From Cladocopium goreaui (lineage: Eukaryota > Sar > Dinophyceae > Suessiales > Symbiodiniaceae), in the NCBI GenBank assembly GCA_947184155.2, contig CAMXCT020001471.1:62328-126327 (forward strand): a stretch of DNA of 64,000 bases. The letters are read 5' to 3'. Positions 8,686 to 20,830 of the stretch are shown here, piece after piece. Positions within the stretch are counted from its first letter, which is position 1. Every line of letters starts with the position of its first letter. A program made the translations under genes and the position numbers. The notes beneath the pieces were generated by a model that saw nothing but the letters and a program-made list of their open reading frames with translations, made no database searches and was not told the origin of the DNA.

Positions 8686-10952
8686 CTGTGAATTTCATCC
8701 AGGCCAAAAACAACAATTGGCACCTCAAACCTTGAAGCACCTGGATTTCATCCCAAAAGCTTTTTTTTGGCATGCATAAAGATTTCCAAGATGGACACAT
8801 GTCTACTTTTTTGTCTCCAATCCCGTCCAAAAATTCCCACCATCTTCACCATGATCTGAAACCCTAAAGATGATGAGAAAACAAATCAAAGATATCAAAG
8901 ATCATCTTGACATCTAGAAGCGTCCACATCGGATGACCTGTGGCGACTCTCGATTCTTCAATGGCGCGGCTTCAACATCATTTGCCACCTGCCCCACAAC
9001 CCCCAAAGATACTTTGGAAAAGGGATTCCTGAAACCTACCATGATTGAAATTCATCCAGACCAAAAACAAACAATTGGCACCTCAAACCTTTAAGCGCCT
9101 GGATTTCATCCCAAGTCCCCTGTTACATCTTTTACAGGCATCAAGATAATATGAGCTTTAAGATGCCCAAGCTTGACCAAGGTCCACCGCTCAGTCTGCA
9201 ATTCAATCCAGCAATGTTCATGATGGTCTAAAACCCCGAAGTCCGTTAAAGTTTTGAACCCGGATCGTCTGCCTCACACACGAAAGATCACCTTGACACC
9301 TGGAAACTTCTGAAAAATCTAAACCGTCCCCATCGAATGACCTGTGGGATCTCTGGCTTCGTCGATGGCATGGCTTCTGCAGCATCTGGCACCTGCACCG
9401 CAAACCCCACTGAGATCTTGGAAAAGGCATTCTGGAAACCTACCATCTTTGAATTTCATCCAGGCCAAAAACAAACAATGGGCACCTCAAACCTTGAAGC
9501 GCCTGGATTTCATCCCAAGTCCCTTTTTACATGCATCAAAATACATGATTTAAGATGTCCAAGATTGACAAAGGCTCACCACTCAGTCTGCAAAGTCTGA
9601 CAATGTTCATCTTGATCTAAAACCCCGAAGTCTGAAGTTTTGGAATCCGGATCATATGAAAGATCACCTTGATACCTGGAAACTTCTAAAGATCTGAATC
9701 GTCCACATGGAATGACCTGTGGCATCTCCAACTTCGTCGATGGCGCAGCTTCTGCAGCACTGACCACCTGCCACACAATCCCCGCTGAAATCTCGGAAAA
9801 GGCATTCTTGAAACCTACCATCTGTGAATTTCATCCAGGCCAAAAACAACAATTGGCACCTCAAACCTTGAAGCACCTGGATTTCATCCCAAAAGCTTTT
9901 TTTTGGCATGCATAAAGATTTCCAAGATGGACACATGTCTACTTTTTTGTCTCCAATCCTGTCCAAAAATTCCCACCATCTTCACCATGATCTGAAACCC
10001 TAAAGATGATGAGAAAACAAATCAAAGATATCAAAGATCATCTTGACATCTAGAAGCGTCCACATCGGATGACCTGTGGCGACTCTCGATTCTTCAATGG
10101 CGCGGCTTCAACATCATTTGCCACCTGCCCCACAACCCCCAAAGATACTTTGGAAAAGGGATTCCTGAAACCTACCATGATTGAAATTCATCCAGACCAA
10201 AAACAAACAATTGGCACCTCAAACCTTTAAGCGCCTGGATTTCATCCCAAGTCCCCTGTTACATCTTTTACAGGCATCAAGATAATATGAGCTTTAAGAT
10301 GCCCAAGCTTGACCAAGGTCCACCGCTCAGTCTGCAATTCAATCCAGCAATGTTCATGATGGTCTAAAACCCCGAAGTCCGTTAAAGTTTTGAACCCGGA
10401 TCGTCTGCCTCACACACGAAAGATCACCTTGACACCTGGAAACTTCTGAAAAATCTAAACCGTCCCCATCGAATGACCTGTGGGATCTCTGGCTTCGTCG
10501 ATGGCATGGCTTCTGCAGCATCTGGCACCTGCACCGCAAACCCCACTGAGATCTTGGAAAAGGCATTCTTGAAACCTACCATCTTTGAATTTCATCCAGG
10601 CCAAAAACAAACAATGGGCACCTCAAACCTTGAAGCGCCTGGATTTCATCCCAAGTCCCTTTTTACATGCATCAAAATACATGATTTAAGATGTCCAAGA
10701 TTGACAAAGGCTCACCACTCAGTCTGCAAAGTCTGACAATGTTCATCTTGATCTAAAACCCCGAAGTCTGAAGTTTTGGAATCCGGATCATATGAAAGAT
10801 CACCTTGATACCTGGAAACTTCTAAAGATCTGAATCGTCCACATGGAATGACCTGTGGCATCTCCAACTTCGTCGATGGCGCAGCTTCTGCAGCACTGAC
10901 CACCTGCCACACAATCCCCGCTGAAATCTCGGAAAAGGCATTCTTGAAACCT
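8681..10952 (+). repeat. 1136-bp tandem duplication of ~370-400-bp satellite monomers
   Basis: The segment 8681-9816 is repeated at 9817-10952 with an offset of exactly 1136 and only a few differences (for example GGCATTCTGG versus GGCATTCTTG). Each 1136-bp unit holds three diverged monomers sharing GACCTGTGG, CTTCGTCGATGG, TTCTGCAGCA, TTTCATCCAGGCC, TTGGCACCTCAAACC, GGATTTCATCCCA and CCGCTCAGTCTGCAA. The near identity implies a recent duplication or homogenisation. Confidence 0.9.
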
Positions 10953-12320
10953 ACCATCTGTGAATTTCATCCAGGCCAAAAAACAACAATTGGCACCTCA
11001 AACCTTGAAGCACCTGGATTTCATCCCAAGTCCCTTTTTACAAACATCAAGATATCCAAGACAGATAAGACAGACAACCCCTGAAGATCTTAAGGATCTT
11101 AAGGCCCAAACGCGATGAATTTTCATGTTTTCAACACTTTCTGAATCGCCTTTCACAGATGCACTGCTCCACGTCTTTTTCCCAAGCTTTCAATCAGGAG
11201 ATGTGTCTCAAATGTCTCAATCTTGGCTGATATGTGTGAATCCATCCAGATCATCCAGGAGATGTTTTCTAGCCAAAGCACTTTGTACAAAGAGGGATCT
11301 TCCTGGGGCTCTTCATCCCACTGCACACCGGCCGCTTATGACACATACCTGACTGTGACAGGTAAAAAACGGGCGAAATGGGCGAATCAAACATATCAAT
11401 CACGTTGGCGACACCGTCTCCATTGAATTTATGACCAGTTTTCCCCTGCTTTCTGGAACAAGATGTTCTGTCGCCCTGGGAAGATGCTGGAAGTGCTGGG
11501 CTGCTTGCCATCTTGCACAACAAGAATTGCACCATCAGGGTGGCGGTCACCCCGAAACACACTCCAGGAGCCAGAATGGAAACAAAGAAGAGCACATCAG
11601 CTAGCTCCATTGCAGTGTCTAGTGTCCGCGACTCGAATCACAAACTGGTCCGAACTTGAGAATCTTGTGCTTGCTGAGGGCTGCATGTCTGTGAACTTGG
11701 ACCGCAACGTTTACAACATGTTCAACCTCAAAACCTGGAAGCACCTGGATTTCATCCCAAGTCCCTTTTTACAGAAATCAAAATATATGATTTAAGATGC
11801 CCAAGCTTGACCAAGGTCCACCGCTCAGTCTGCAATTCAATCCAGCAATGTTCATGATGGTCTAAAACCCCGAAGTCCGTTAAAGTTTTGAACCCGGATC
11901 GTCTGCCTCACACACGAAAGATCACCTTGACACCTGGAAACTTCTGAAAAATCTAAACCGTCCCCATCGAATGACCTGTGGGATCTCTGGCTTCGTCGAT
12001 GGCATGGCTTCTGCAGCATCTGGCACCTGCACCGCAAACCCCACTGAGATCTTGGAAAAGGCATTCTTGAAACCTACCATCTTTGAATTTCATCCAGGCC
12101 AAAAACAAACAATGGGCACCTCAAACCTTGAAGCGCCTGGATTTCATCCCAAGTCCCTTTCTACCCACATCAAGATATATGATTTAAGGTCAAAAGGTCC
12201 ACCGCTCAGTCTGCACAATCTGGCAACCTTAATCGTGATCTAAAACCCAGATGTCTGAAGTTTTGGAACCCGAATCATGTGAAAGATCACCTTGACACCT
12301 AGCAACTTCTGAAATATCTG
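10953..12320 (+). repeat. Further monomers of the same satellite, interrupted
   Basis: A partial third unit starts at 10953 and stops near 11080. Monomers resume at about 11725 and run to 12320; 11795-12160 is almost identical to 9160-9530 and 10295-10660. The interruption (11085-11725) is non-satellite. Confidence 0.8.
11085..11725. other. Unique insert inside the satellite
   Basis: A non-repetitive segment of about 640 bases. On the minus strand, 11610-11269 is open and starts with a hydrophobic stretch (ADVLFFVSILAPGVCFGVTA) that could be a membrane segment, followed by Ser/Lys-rich residues. No family is recognised; it may be a stranded exon or chance. Confidence 0.25.
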
Positions 12321-12426
12321 AAACGTCCACAAAGCGGGACAAAATGGCATGTGCATCAGCATCGATCTTTCTGTACACCAAATCTGCCACCATCTGTGCT
12401 TGCATGGTGGGGTCAAAGGCGTGCAT
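12229..12426 (-). CDS. Possible short exon
   Basis: An open minus frame includes FDPTMQAQMVADLVYRKIDA then DAHAILSRFVDVSDIS before running into satellite sequence. The first 45 residues have good protein character (amphipathic helices) and the DNA is not part of the satellite monomer. No family is recognised and the splice sites are not defined. Confidence 0.3.
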   Translation of the reverse strand: MHAFDPTMQAQMVADLVYRKIDADAHAILSRFVDVSDISEVARCQGDLSHDSGSKTSDIWVLDHD

Positions 12427-12635
12427 CTTTGGCCATGTGAGAAAACATCATTGTGAGAAACTGTCAGCAAACTTGGCTGCACAGAGGTCTGGAACGATTA
12501 AGCTCTCAAGGGTTTTTCAGAGCTTGGAAAGCAGCTTTCCACACAAAGAAGACCTGGTGTGCAAACTGTCTCGGATAGGTGGCGGTGCTTCCAAGGTCTT
12601 TCCCACCTGTCACCCTTCCATCAGCACTTTTCCTG

Positions 12636-13065
12636 GAGCGGCATTGTGAGGGGGACCCTTGCCAGGCCCAAAATCATTGCCAAATCAACAATTTTTAATA
12701 GGAACTTTATATTAAAAAAATCGGCAAGTACTTTCTGAATTTGTTGATGGCTGCTGATTTATTTCATTCGTAGAGCCAAACCTCAAACACTGAATTTCAT
12801 CCTAGAGCACCTAAGGGCCATGAATTTCATTTGAAGGACCAGAGCCTGATTTCATATGATTTCATGGCATTCTGTGGCTCCAGGAGCAGCATTGTGAGGG
12901 GGACCCTTGCCAGGACCAAAATCATGGCCAAATCAGCAATTTTAAATAAGAACTTTATATTAAAAAAATCGGCAAGTACTTTCTGAATTTGTTGATGGCT
13001 GCTGATTTATTTCATTCGTATAGCCAAACCTCAAACACTGAATTTCATCCTAGAGCACCGTTATG
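12636..13065 (+). repeat. 245-bp satellite, array 2 (about 1.7 copies)
   Basis: Units begin GGCATTGTGAGGGGGACCC near 12642 and 12889, with the same internal words as array 1 (TCGGCAAGTACTTTCTGAAT, GTTGATGGCTGCTG). Confidence 0.8.
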
Positions 13066-14465
13066 TATGTGCCTTTTGAGCTTTCTGGAATCTCCCAGAT
13101 CTCCCAGGACACCTCCAGTCTCTCAGTTTCATCAGTTTAATCTGAATGCATTCTGTCATCGTAACAGGAACACAGAAAGGGCATGCAAGAACCCCAAACC
13201 CAGGCGACTACCGACCCTACAGATCCTACAGATACTAGAAGGCATGCGAGACACAATCATACAAACACCTGCCCAGTCCTGTAGTAGACCTTCTTTGAAC
13301 CGCCTTGAGCCTGAGCCCTCTTATTCATTTTCCGCTTGCGCAAGGCAATGGCCTTCTTTTGCTGCATGGTCAACTTCCGCTTAAGCCTCAGCAGCTTTCA
13401 AATGAATCCAAATCCCTCCATAGCCCAAGGATCTTAGACAAGAAGGCTACTTACACATATTGAACCTAGCAAGGTGGTCAGTGGTCACTTGAAAGATGTC
13501 ACAAGCCTTTCCTTCCAACGACGTTGCTTACAAATCTTACAATATGTTCCAGAACAGGACAAAGGACCTTGAGCTGTTCGGGATATTGTTCATGAGTTTC
13601 GTCCCTTTCCAGAGCACATGACCAAAGCATCCCATCCACGTGGTAGTGAGCCACAACCCCCACATCTGCAACGCCTCGTCCATCTCGGGCACAAGGAACA
13701 TCTGGCTTGATGTGGGTTGCTCGATGATCCAGAAAAGAGGTCGAATAAGGTGGATCTTTTTCAGGAGCCAAACCTTACAACAACTGAGGGCACCCCATCG
13801 TCGGGATCGTCGTGAAACACTTGAAATTCAATCAATTATATCAATTGTGGCAGCTTTTGTGTGCCCAAAACCTCAACCTCTGAAATTCAAACCCAGCGAC
13901 AAAGTTTCTGACAATCGCATTGGACATGCGAATGGATAAATACTTTGTGTTGCCATAGATGTCATGTCCATGGCTTAACCTGGAATGCGTTCCGCGTGAG
14001 ATCCACACGTATAAACTGCACGGCGGACCTGCAACTACAAGAGCATTGTCTCTCCTGGGCAGTCCAGAAAAAATGACATATGACCTTTGGCCCTTTGAAT
14101 TTCATTAGCCGCACCTGTCAACTAGATGTAAATATGCAAAATATGTAAGTAATGCTTTGTTTTTATCGACAAACATGCTCGAAGGAATCAAAAAGAAACC
14201 AAACAAAATAACATAGGCATTCTGGATTCAATTGCAGTAGGTGGTCCAAGTAATTGAACCATCCGCGCTGGGTAAGCACGTCCATGTCCTCCTGGCCGAT
14301 CAGAATGTCCAAAGCCGCAGATCTAAACCCACGAGAGGCAAAAACGTTGGCGACCGTTTTGCTGGCTCCGAACAAGTCCAAAGCATAGAGTGTCTGCCTG
14401 CCTGGAACAACTGACGTTCAAATTGTTCGATAAAAAAACTTTGAGATCTTTGAGACACACCTAGC
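13066..14465. other. Non-satellite island with two candidate minus-strand exons
   Basis: This 1.4-kb stretch is unlike the arrays either side. On the minus strand, 13771-13499 reads HIKPDVPCARDGRGVADVGV... through LKVLCPVLEHIVRFV. On the same strand, 14381-14163 reads DLFGASKTVANVFASRGF then ALDILIGQEDMDVLTQRG and LDHLLQLNPE. The latter resembles a dinoflagellate exon family whose proteins start with a 'sulphur/SAM-like G-x-G' segment followed by 'D-I-x-G-F-L-x-x-L-x-x-V-L'; I recognise the shape but cannot name it. The remainder shows no signal. Confidence 0.35.
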
Positions 14466-14469
14466 AACT

Positions 14470-14985
14470 TCTGAACTTGTTGATGGCTGATGATGGAATT
14501 CATGTATTTAGCCAAACCTCAAACACTGAATTTCATCCTAGAGCACCTAAGATACCTAAGGGCCATGAATTTCATTTGAAGGACCAGAACCTGATTTCAT
14601 ATGATTTCATGGCATTCTGTGGCTCCAGGAGCGGCATTGTGAGGGGGACCCTTGCCAGACCCAAAATCACTGCCAAATCAGCAATTTTAAATAAGAACTT
14701 TATATTAAAAAAATCGGCAAGTGCTTTCTAAATTTGTTGATGGCTGATCAAGGATTTCATGTATTTAGCCATACCTCAAACACTGAATTTCATCCTAGAG
14801 CACCTAAGATACCTAAGGGCCATGAATTTCATTTGAAGGACCAGAACCTGATTTCATATGATTTCATGGCATTCTGTGGCTCCAGGAGCGGCATTGTGAG
14901 GGGGACCCTTGCCAGACCCAAAATCACTGCCAAATCAACAATTTTAAATAAGAACTTTATATTTAAAAAATCGGCAAGATAATTT
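14470..14985 (+). repeat. 245-bp satellite, array 3 (2 copies)
   Basis: Two near-identical units of about 257 bases, each carrying the extra AAGATACCT insertion relative to array 1, ending TCGGCAAG. Same family as arrays at 7490 and 12636. Confidence 0.85.
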
Positions 14986-14989
14986 TACA

Positions 14990-15430
14990 TTTTTTGATGG
15001 CTTTTGTATCTCGACATGGAGAGGCATGATGCTCATTCATGCTTTGGGTTTCATGGATGCTGGCCTCCCCAAGTCTCAATATATGAATCAATGTGCTCGA
15101 TGTGCTGGCCCGGGTCAAACCAATGATGCTCTGGTTGAGAAGCAAACGTGTCCATGTACCGTGTGCGCTCTTTAGCTCCACACACTGGACTCGCATATCG
15201 AAACGCCAGCAGCACCAGCACAAAAAGGCGAAATATGCCCATCATCATGGCGCACTGAGCAAATATCTGCAGGTTCCAGCCTATTCACACCTGACTAAAA
15301 AATGGCCTCGATCTTCCACATCTTCCACGCAACTCTTGAAATTCATGCTGAGCGTATGGAAAATCCATTCGACAAACTGGAAAAGTCAACTTCGAAAGTC
15401 AATTTTGACACCTAGCAACTTCATAAACGT
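14990..15430. other. Short non-satellite segment with a possible minus-strand exon
   Basis: The minus frame 15248-15051 encodes GAKERTRYMDTFASQPEHHW then a short acidic end (ETWGGQHP). It may be a stranded exon of the same vanished gene as the island at 13-14.4 kb. No family was recognised. Confidence 0.25.
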
Positions 15431-18400
15431 CTAAAGGGCCCGCATCGGATGACCTGAGGCATCTCGAACTTCGTCGATGGCGCAGCTTCTGCAGCGTCTG
15501 GCACCTGTCCCGCAATCCCCACTGAAATCTTGGAAAAACCATTCTTGAAACCTACCATCTTTGAATTTCATCCAGGCCAAAAACAAACAATGGGCACCTC
15601 AAACCTTTAAGCGCCTGGATTTCATCCCAAGTCCCTTTCTACCCACATCAAGATATATGATTTAAGGTCAAAAGGTCCACCGCTCAGGCTTCGAATGACC
15701 TGTGGGATCTCTGGCTTCGTTGATGGCGCGGCTACTGCAGCATCTGGCACCTGCCCCAAGAACACCATTTCGACATTGTTGAAACCTACTATCTTTGAAA
15801 TTCATCCAGACCAAAAAACAAACAATTGGCACCTCAAACCTTGATGCACCTGGATTTCATCCCAAGTCCCTTTGTACATGTAAAACATCAAGACATATGA
15901 GATTTAAGATGTCCAAGATTGACAAAGGTCCACTGCTCAGCCTGCAACCCAATCCAACAATCTTCATGCTGATCTAAAAACCCAGAAGTCTGTTGAAGCT
16001 TTGAACCCGCATCGTCTGCCTCACAAATGAAAGATCACCTTAACACCTAGCAACTTCTGAAAGATCTGAAAGATCTGAATCGTCCACATCGAATGACCTG
16101 TGGGATCTCTGGCTTCGTCGATGGCGCGGCTACTGCAGCATCTGGCACCTGCCCCAAGAACACCATTTCGACATTGTTGAAACCTACTATCTTTGAAATT
16201 CATCCAGACCAAAAAACAAACAATTGGCACCTCAAACGTTGATGCACCTGGATTTCATCCCAAGTCCCTTTGTACATGTAAAACATCAAGACATATGAGA
16301 TTTAAGATGTCCAAGATTGACAAAGGTCCACTGCTCAGCCTGCAACCCAATCCAACAATCTTCATGCTGATCTAAAAACCCAGAAGTCTGTTGAAGCTTT
16401 GAACCCGCATCGTCTGCCTCACAAATGAAAGATCACCTTAACACCTAGCAACTTCTGAAAGATCTGAAAGATCTGAATCGTCCACATCGAATGACCTGTG
16501 GGATCTCTGGCTTCGTCGATGGCGCGGCTACTGCAGCATCTGGCACCTGCCCCAAGAACACCATTTCGACATTGTTGAAACCTACCATCTTTGAAATTCA
16601 TCCAGACCAAAAACAAACAACTGGCACCTCAAACCTTGAAGCATCTGGATTTCATCCCAAGTCCCTTTGTACATGTAAAACATCAAGACATATGAGATTA
16701 AAGATGACCAAGATTGACAAAGGTCCACTGCTCAGTCTGCAATCCAATCCAACAATCTTCATGCTGATCTAAAAACCCAGAAGTCTGTTGAAGCTTTGAA
16801 CCCGCATCGTCTGCCTCACAAATGAAAGATCGCCTTAACACCTAGCAACTTCTGAAATATCTGAAAGATCTGAATCGTCCACATCGAATGACCTGTGGGA
16901 TCTCTGGCTTCGTCGATGGCGCGGCTACTGCAGCATCTGGCACCTGCCCCAAGAACACCATTTCGACATTGTTGAAACCTACTATCTTTGAAATTCATCC
17001 AGACCAAAAAACAAACAATTGGCACCTCAAACCTTGATGCACCGGGATTTCATCCCAAGTCCCTTTGTACATGTAAAACATCAAGACATATGAGATTTAA
17101 GATGTCCAAGATTGACAAAGGTCCACTGCTCAGCCTGCAACCCAATCCAACAATCTTCATGCTGATCTAAAAACCCAGAAGTCTGTTGAAGCTTTGAACC
17201 CGCATCGTCTGCCTCACAAATGAAAGATCACCTTAACACCTAGCAACGTCTGAAAGATCTGAAAGATCTGAATCGTCCACATCGAATGACCTGTGGGATC
17301 TCTGGCTTCGTCGATGGCGCGGCTACTGCAGCATCTGGCACCTGCCCCAAGAACACCATTTCGACATTGTTGAAACCTACCATCTTTGAAATTCATCCAG
17401 ACCAAAAACAAACAACTGGCACCTCAAACCTTGAAGCATCTGGATTTCATCCCAAGTCCCTTTGTACATGTAAAACATCAAGACATATGAGATTAAAGAT
17501 GACCAAGATTGACAAAGGTCCACCGCTCAGTCTGCAATCCAATTCAACAATGTTCATGCTGATTTAAAAACCACACAAATAAAGGGAAGATCAGCATGAC
17601 ATAAATGACATCTAGAAACTTCTGAAAGATCTGAAGCGTCCACATTGAATGACCTCTTGCGTCTCTAGCTTCGTAGAGGGCGGAAGTTCTGCAGCATCTG
17701 GCACCTGCCCCACACTCCCCACTGAAATCTTGGAAAAACCATTCTTGAAAACCTGGAAACCTGCCATCTTTGAAATTCATCCATAACAGAAACCAACAAT
17801 TGGCACTTCAAACCGTGAAGCTTCTGGATTTTATCCCAAATCACTTGCCGGACAAATGTCTATGTCTAATGTCTAGTGTCTAAACCCGGAGTCTGTTGAA
17901 ATTTTGGAACCCCACCATCAAACACACAAATAAAGGGAAGATCACCATGACATAAATGACATCTAGAATCTAGAAACTTCTGAAGAAGCATCCATATCCG
18001 AATCATCGGGTGACCTGGGGCAATTCTAACTTCGCCGATGGCGCAGCTTCTGCAGCACTGGCCACCTGCCCCACAATCCCCGCTGAAATCTCGGAAAAGG
18101 CATTCTTGAAACCTACCATCCTCGAAATTCATCTAGACCAGAAACCAACAATTGGCACCTCAAACCTTAAGCACCTGGATTTCATCCCACGTCCCTTTTT
18201 GGATTTTTTACAGGCATCAAGATATATGAGATTTAAGATGTCCAAGGCTGACCAAGGTCCACCGCTCAGTCTGCAACCCAATCCAACAATGTTCATGTTG
18301 ATCTGAGACCCAGAAATCTGTTGAAGTTTTGAACCCGGATCGTCTGCCGAGATTACCTCAACACCTAGCAACTCCTGAAAGGTCTGAAGGCGTCCACATC

Positions 18401-18760
18401 GAATGACCTGTGGGATCTCTGGCTTCGTCGATGGCGCAGCTTCTGCAGCGTCTGGCACCTGTCCCGCAATCCCCACTGAAATCTTGAAAAAGGCATTCTT
18501 GAAACCTACCATCTTCGAAATTCATCCCGAGAAAAAACAAACAATTGTCACCTCAAACCTTGAAGCATCTGGATTTCATCCCAAGTCCCTTTTTACATTT
18601 TTTAACAGACATCAAGATATATGAGACTTAAGATGACCAAGATTGACCAAGGTCCCCCGCTCAGTCTGCAATCCAATCCAACAAAGTTCATGTTGATCTA
18701 TAAAAACCGAGAAATCTGTTGAAGTTCTGAAAGATCCGAAGGCGTCCACATCGAATGACC
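15430..18760 (+). repeat. ~397-bp satellite with dimeric higher-order repeat
   Basis: Tandem monomers share GACCTGTGGGATCTCTGG, CTACTGCAGCATCTGGCACC, CCAAGAACACCATTTCGAC and GGATTTCATCCCAAGTCCC. Between about 15690 and 17580 there are five monomers. Adjacent ones are about 397-398 bases apart, but copies 795 bases apart match better, for example 16193 with 16988 and 16491 with 17286. This is a higher-order dimer. Diverged monomers continue to 18760. It shares ancestry with the arrays at 8.7-12.3 kb. Confidence 0.9.
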
Positions 18761-18960
18761 TGTGGCATCACCTCAAACAGTTGGCACCTCAGTTCCAACA
18801 GCACCTGGCTCCTGGCGCAATCTCTGGCATTCACAATGGAACCTCTGACCACATGAATTCCAATTTGATTGCAGGTACAACAAGATCGTAAGATAATGTA
18901 AAATTGTATAAAATTGTAAAATACATGTTTGCAATCACATCCAATTTCAAGAACCTCCGC

Positions 18961-19227
18961 CTATTGTTTCCCCAAAGCCTTGTACATCTTGTACGGTTCT
19001 GAAGCTACATCATCAAATCCATCTGGGAAATATTCATAGCAGGTGACTGCTGAATCTTCTGAAGAGATGAAATTGGATGGCCTTTGGTTTCTCTGGTGTC
19101 GAGGCCGCAGCTTTCCCTTCAGCTGCCGCCTGACGCTCAGAAAAAACAGCTTCTGATCTTCCGACCCCACATCTATGAAATTCATCCAAGTCATCCTGAC
19201 CAAGACATCCAAGAAATCCAAGAACAA
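18961..19227 (-). CDS. Possible C-terminal exon of the SET-domain gene
   Basis: A minus frame ends ...SEDSAVTCYEYFPDGFDD, VASEPYKMYKALGKQ then stop. A second, diverged version of the last block (YQMYKAF on the minus strand) occurs near 20430-20445, so the exon may have been duplicated. It is co-oriented with and downstream of the SET-like exons. Splice sites are unresolved and the N-terminal part of the frame is doubtful. Confidence 0.35.
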   Translation of the reverse strand: MFLDFLDVLVRMTWMNFIDVGSEDQKLFFLSVRRQLKGKLRPRHQRNQRPSNFISSEDSAVTCYEYFPDGFDDVASEPYKMYKALGKQ

Positions 19228-19509
19228 ACAAACAATCTGAACCTGGAACCTTGGACCATCTGAAATTCATCCCCAACTTGTTTTCAGGTACAAAATGGTT
19301 CTTGGATCTACTAGATCGACTAGGCTGCAATGAATAACAACCGAAAGACGCCTGTTTTCCAGCTTCCACTTTCTCAATCCGAATTGCCTCAACTGCCTGG
19401 AGCAGAGGGGGCTTTGCAAGGATTCAGAAACATTTTCACACTGTGTTTTTAACATTTTCCCCAGAGATTGTGAATAAGTATCATGGAAATAATTTTCGAA
19501 CAGAAAAAT

Positions 19510-19824
19510 CTAGCTTTCACAAAAAAACTGCCGCTGGAACAAGCAGGCCTTTGTCATGCCACGTGGACAGCCCTCACCCAGCCATTCGCCATTGAGGAAG
19601 ATGCTCTTGTGTGCGTCGCTCCGCTTGCACGAGCAACTCCACATCGACACCTTTTTGGACCAGAGAAGCTTCCCAAACTTCGGGTGAAGGCAGCTTCTCG
19701 CCCCGCACTCCACCGGAAGTTCTGGTCGGCAGGTCTCAGCGCCGCACAGGCATGGGCTTGGCTTGTTGCCCTTGTAGTCCACGGTGAGCTCATCTCCAGC
19801 TTTGATTCCGCTCAGTGCTTGCAC
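19510..19824 (-). CDS. SET-domain C-terminal exon
   Basis: The exon opens after a CGCCCAG acceptor with VQALSGIKAGDELTVDY, which is the conserved 'I-x-x-G-(D/E)-E-L-x-x-D-Y' end of SET lysine-methyltransferase domains. KPSPCLCGAETCR follows, a post-SET-like Cys cluster (C-x-C-x4-C). The next residues carry further Cys (ECGARSCLHP, WSCSCKRSD). The SET Tyr (DELTVDY) is present. Upstream on the same strand is the NHSCKPN exon. The end of the exon is unclear: the frame stays open to 19510. Confidence 0.6.
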   Translation of the reverse strand: MQALSGIKAGDELTVDYKGNKPSPCLCGAETCRPELPVECGARSCLHPKFGKLLWSKKVSMWSCSCKRSDAHKSIFLNGEWLGEGCPRGMTKACLFQRQFFCES

Positions 19825-20161
19825 CTGGGCGGATTGTGATCCACTGGATAAAATTCAGAAACCTTACGTTGCTCAGTCAAATCAAAATAAAGGTCTGGTG
19901 AGTATTTCATACTGGCAACCTGGCTTTCAGCCAACACTCAGGGCTGAAAAAGCATTTAAGAAAAACGGTGTGTGTGTGAGGTACAAAATCCAACCAATAA
20001 AATCCGTTGCTTGACGTTTCTGGTATCACCAGAGTTGCAAAACATATGCAGAAATAAAAAACCCAACCCCTATGATCAAACAGAAATAAGATGTAATACC
20101 TTGCCTCCAAGGTTTTCATCCCAAAACATTCGTTGCAGACAAAGAATAAAAATCCCTGCAG
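19825..20161 (-). other. Intron between the two SET-like exons, donor unclear
   Basis: Protein logic requires ...FVSVPR to continue as VQALSG. The acceptor is CGCCCAG at 19825-19831. The donor would be CTGCAGGG or ACTGCAGG after CCCAAGA, neither GT nor GC, so the boundary is non-canonical, sequence has changed, or a small exon is missed. Confidence 0.4.
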
Positions 20162-20356
20162 TCTTGGGACCGAGACGAAGGCTCCTCCACCGTGATCTGT
20201 GCAAACCACGTTTGGTTTGCAGCTGTGGTTCAGCTTTGAAGCAGGGACTGCAGCGGTGTCACCTGCGCAAAGGTCCTCAAGGACGAAGACACCGCTGCCT
20301 TTCCCTCCACAAGCAAGCACAGCCACTGCCATCCCCAGATCGACTGGCTGGTGCAA
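20162..20356 (-). CDS. SET-domain exon with NHSC motif
   Basis: After a TTTTTTTCAG acceptor, the frame reads through GGKGSGVFVLEDLCAGDTA and SKLNHSCKPNVVCTDHGG to FVSVPR. NHSC-x-P-N is the S-adenosylmethionine/knot motif of SET domains. However, normal SET domains have about 70-80 residues between the 'G-x-G-V-F' start and NHSC, and here there are about 20. The domain is therefore shortened or an exon has been lost, which argues for a fragment or a divergent SMYD-like protein. Histone methyltransferase activity should not be assumed. Confidence 0.55.
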
Positions 20357-20830
20357 AAAACTGAAAAAAAGTGTTAGCTGCAGCTATTGAGAACATGCAG
20401 GATTTTGAACTTCGTCATCGTTTAATGCATGAAAGCCTTGTACATCTGGTACCGATTTCAGAGTACATACAGCGTGGGGCAGGTTTGATATCATATGATT
20501 GCTTCATTTCATTTCTAAATGTTTTCTTTCAACAGCACTTTCGTTTCCAGCAACATCATCACATTCATGTTGAGGCAAAATTGCCATCTTGAACCGGGAT
20601 GGTTACCCATTGGCAATGGTACGGGCGCAAAAATTGATCCCCATTTCATGATCCCCGTGTGTGCTGCTTACGGGGCGGTTGTACCCAAATTTATCCCGGA
20701 AAAAATTCTTGGGGCCAAGTTTTTTTTGCAATAAATTTCCATTCCCAAAAAAGGGCACAACCCCCAGGCGTACATGGTACACAAAAAAACATATCCAGAA
20801 TCAAATTTGGGAACATTGCGGGGGCGTCCC

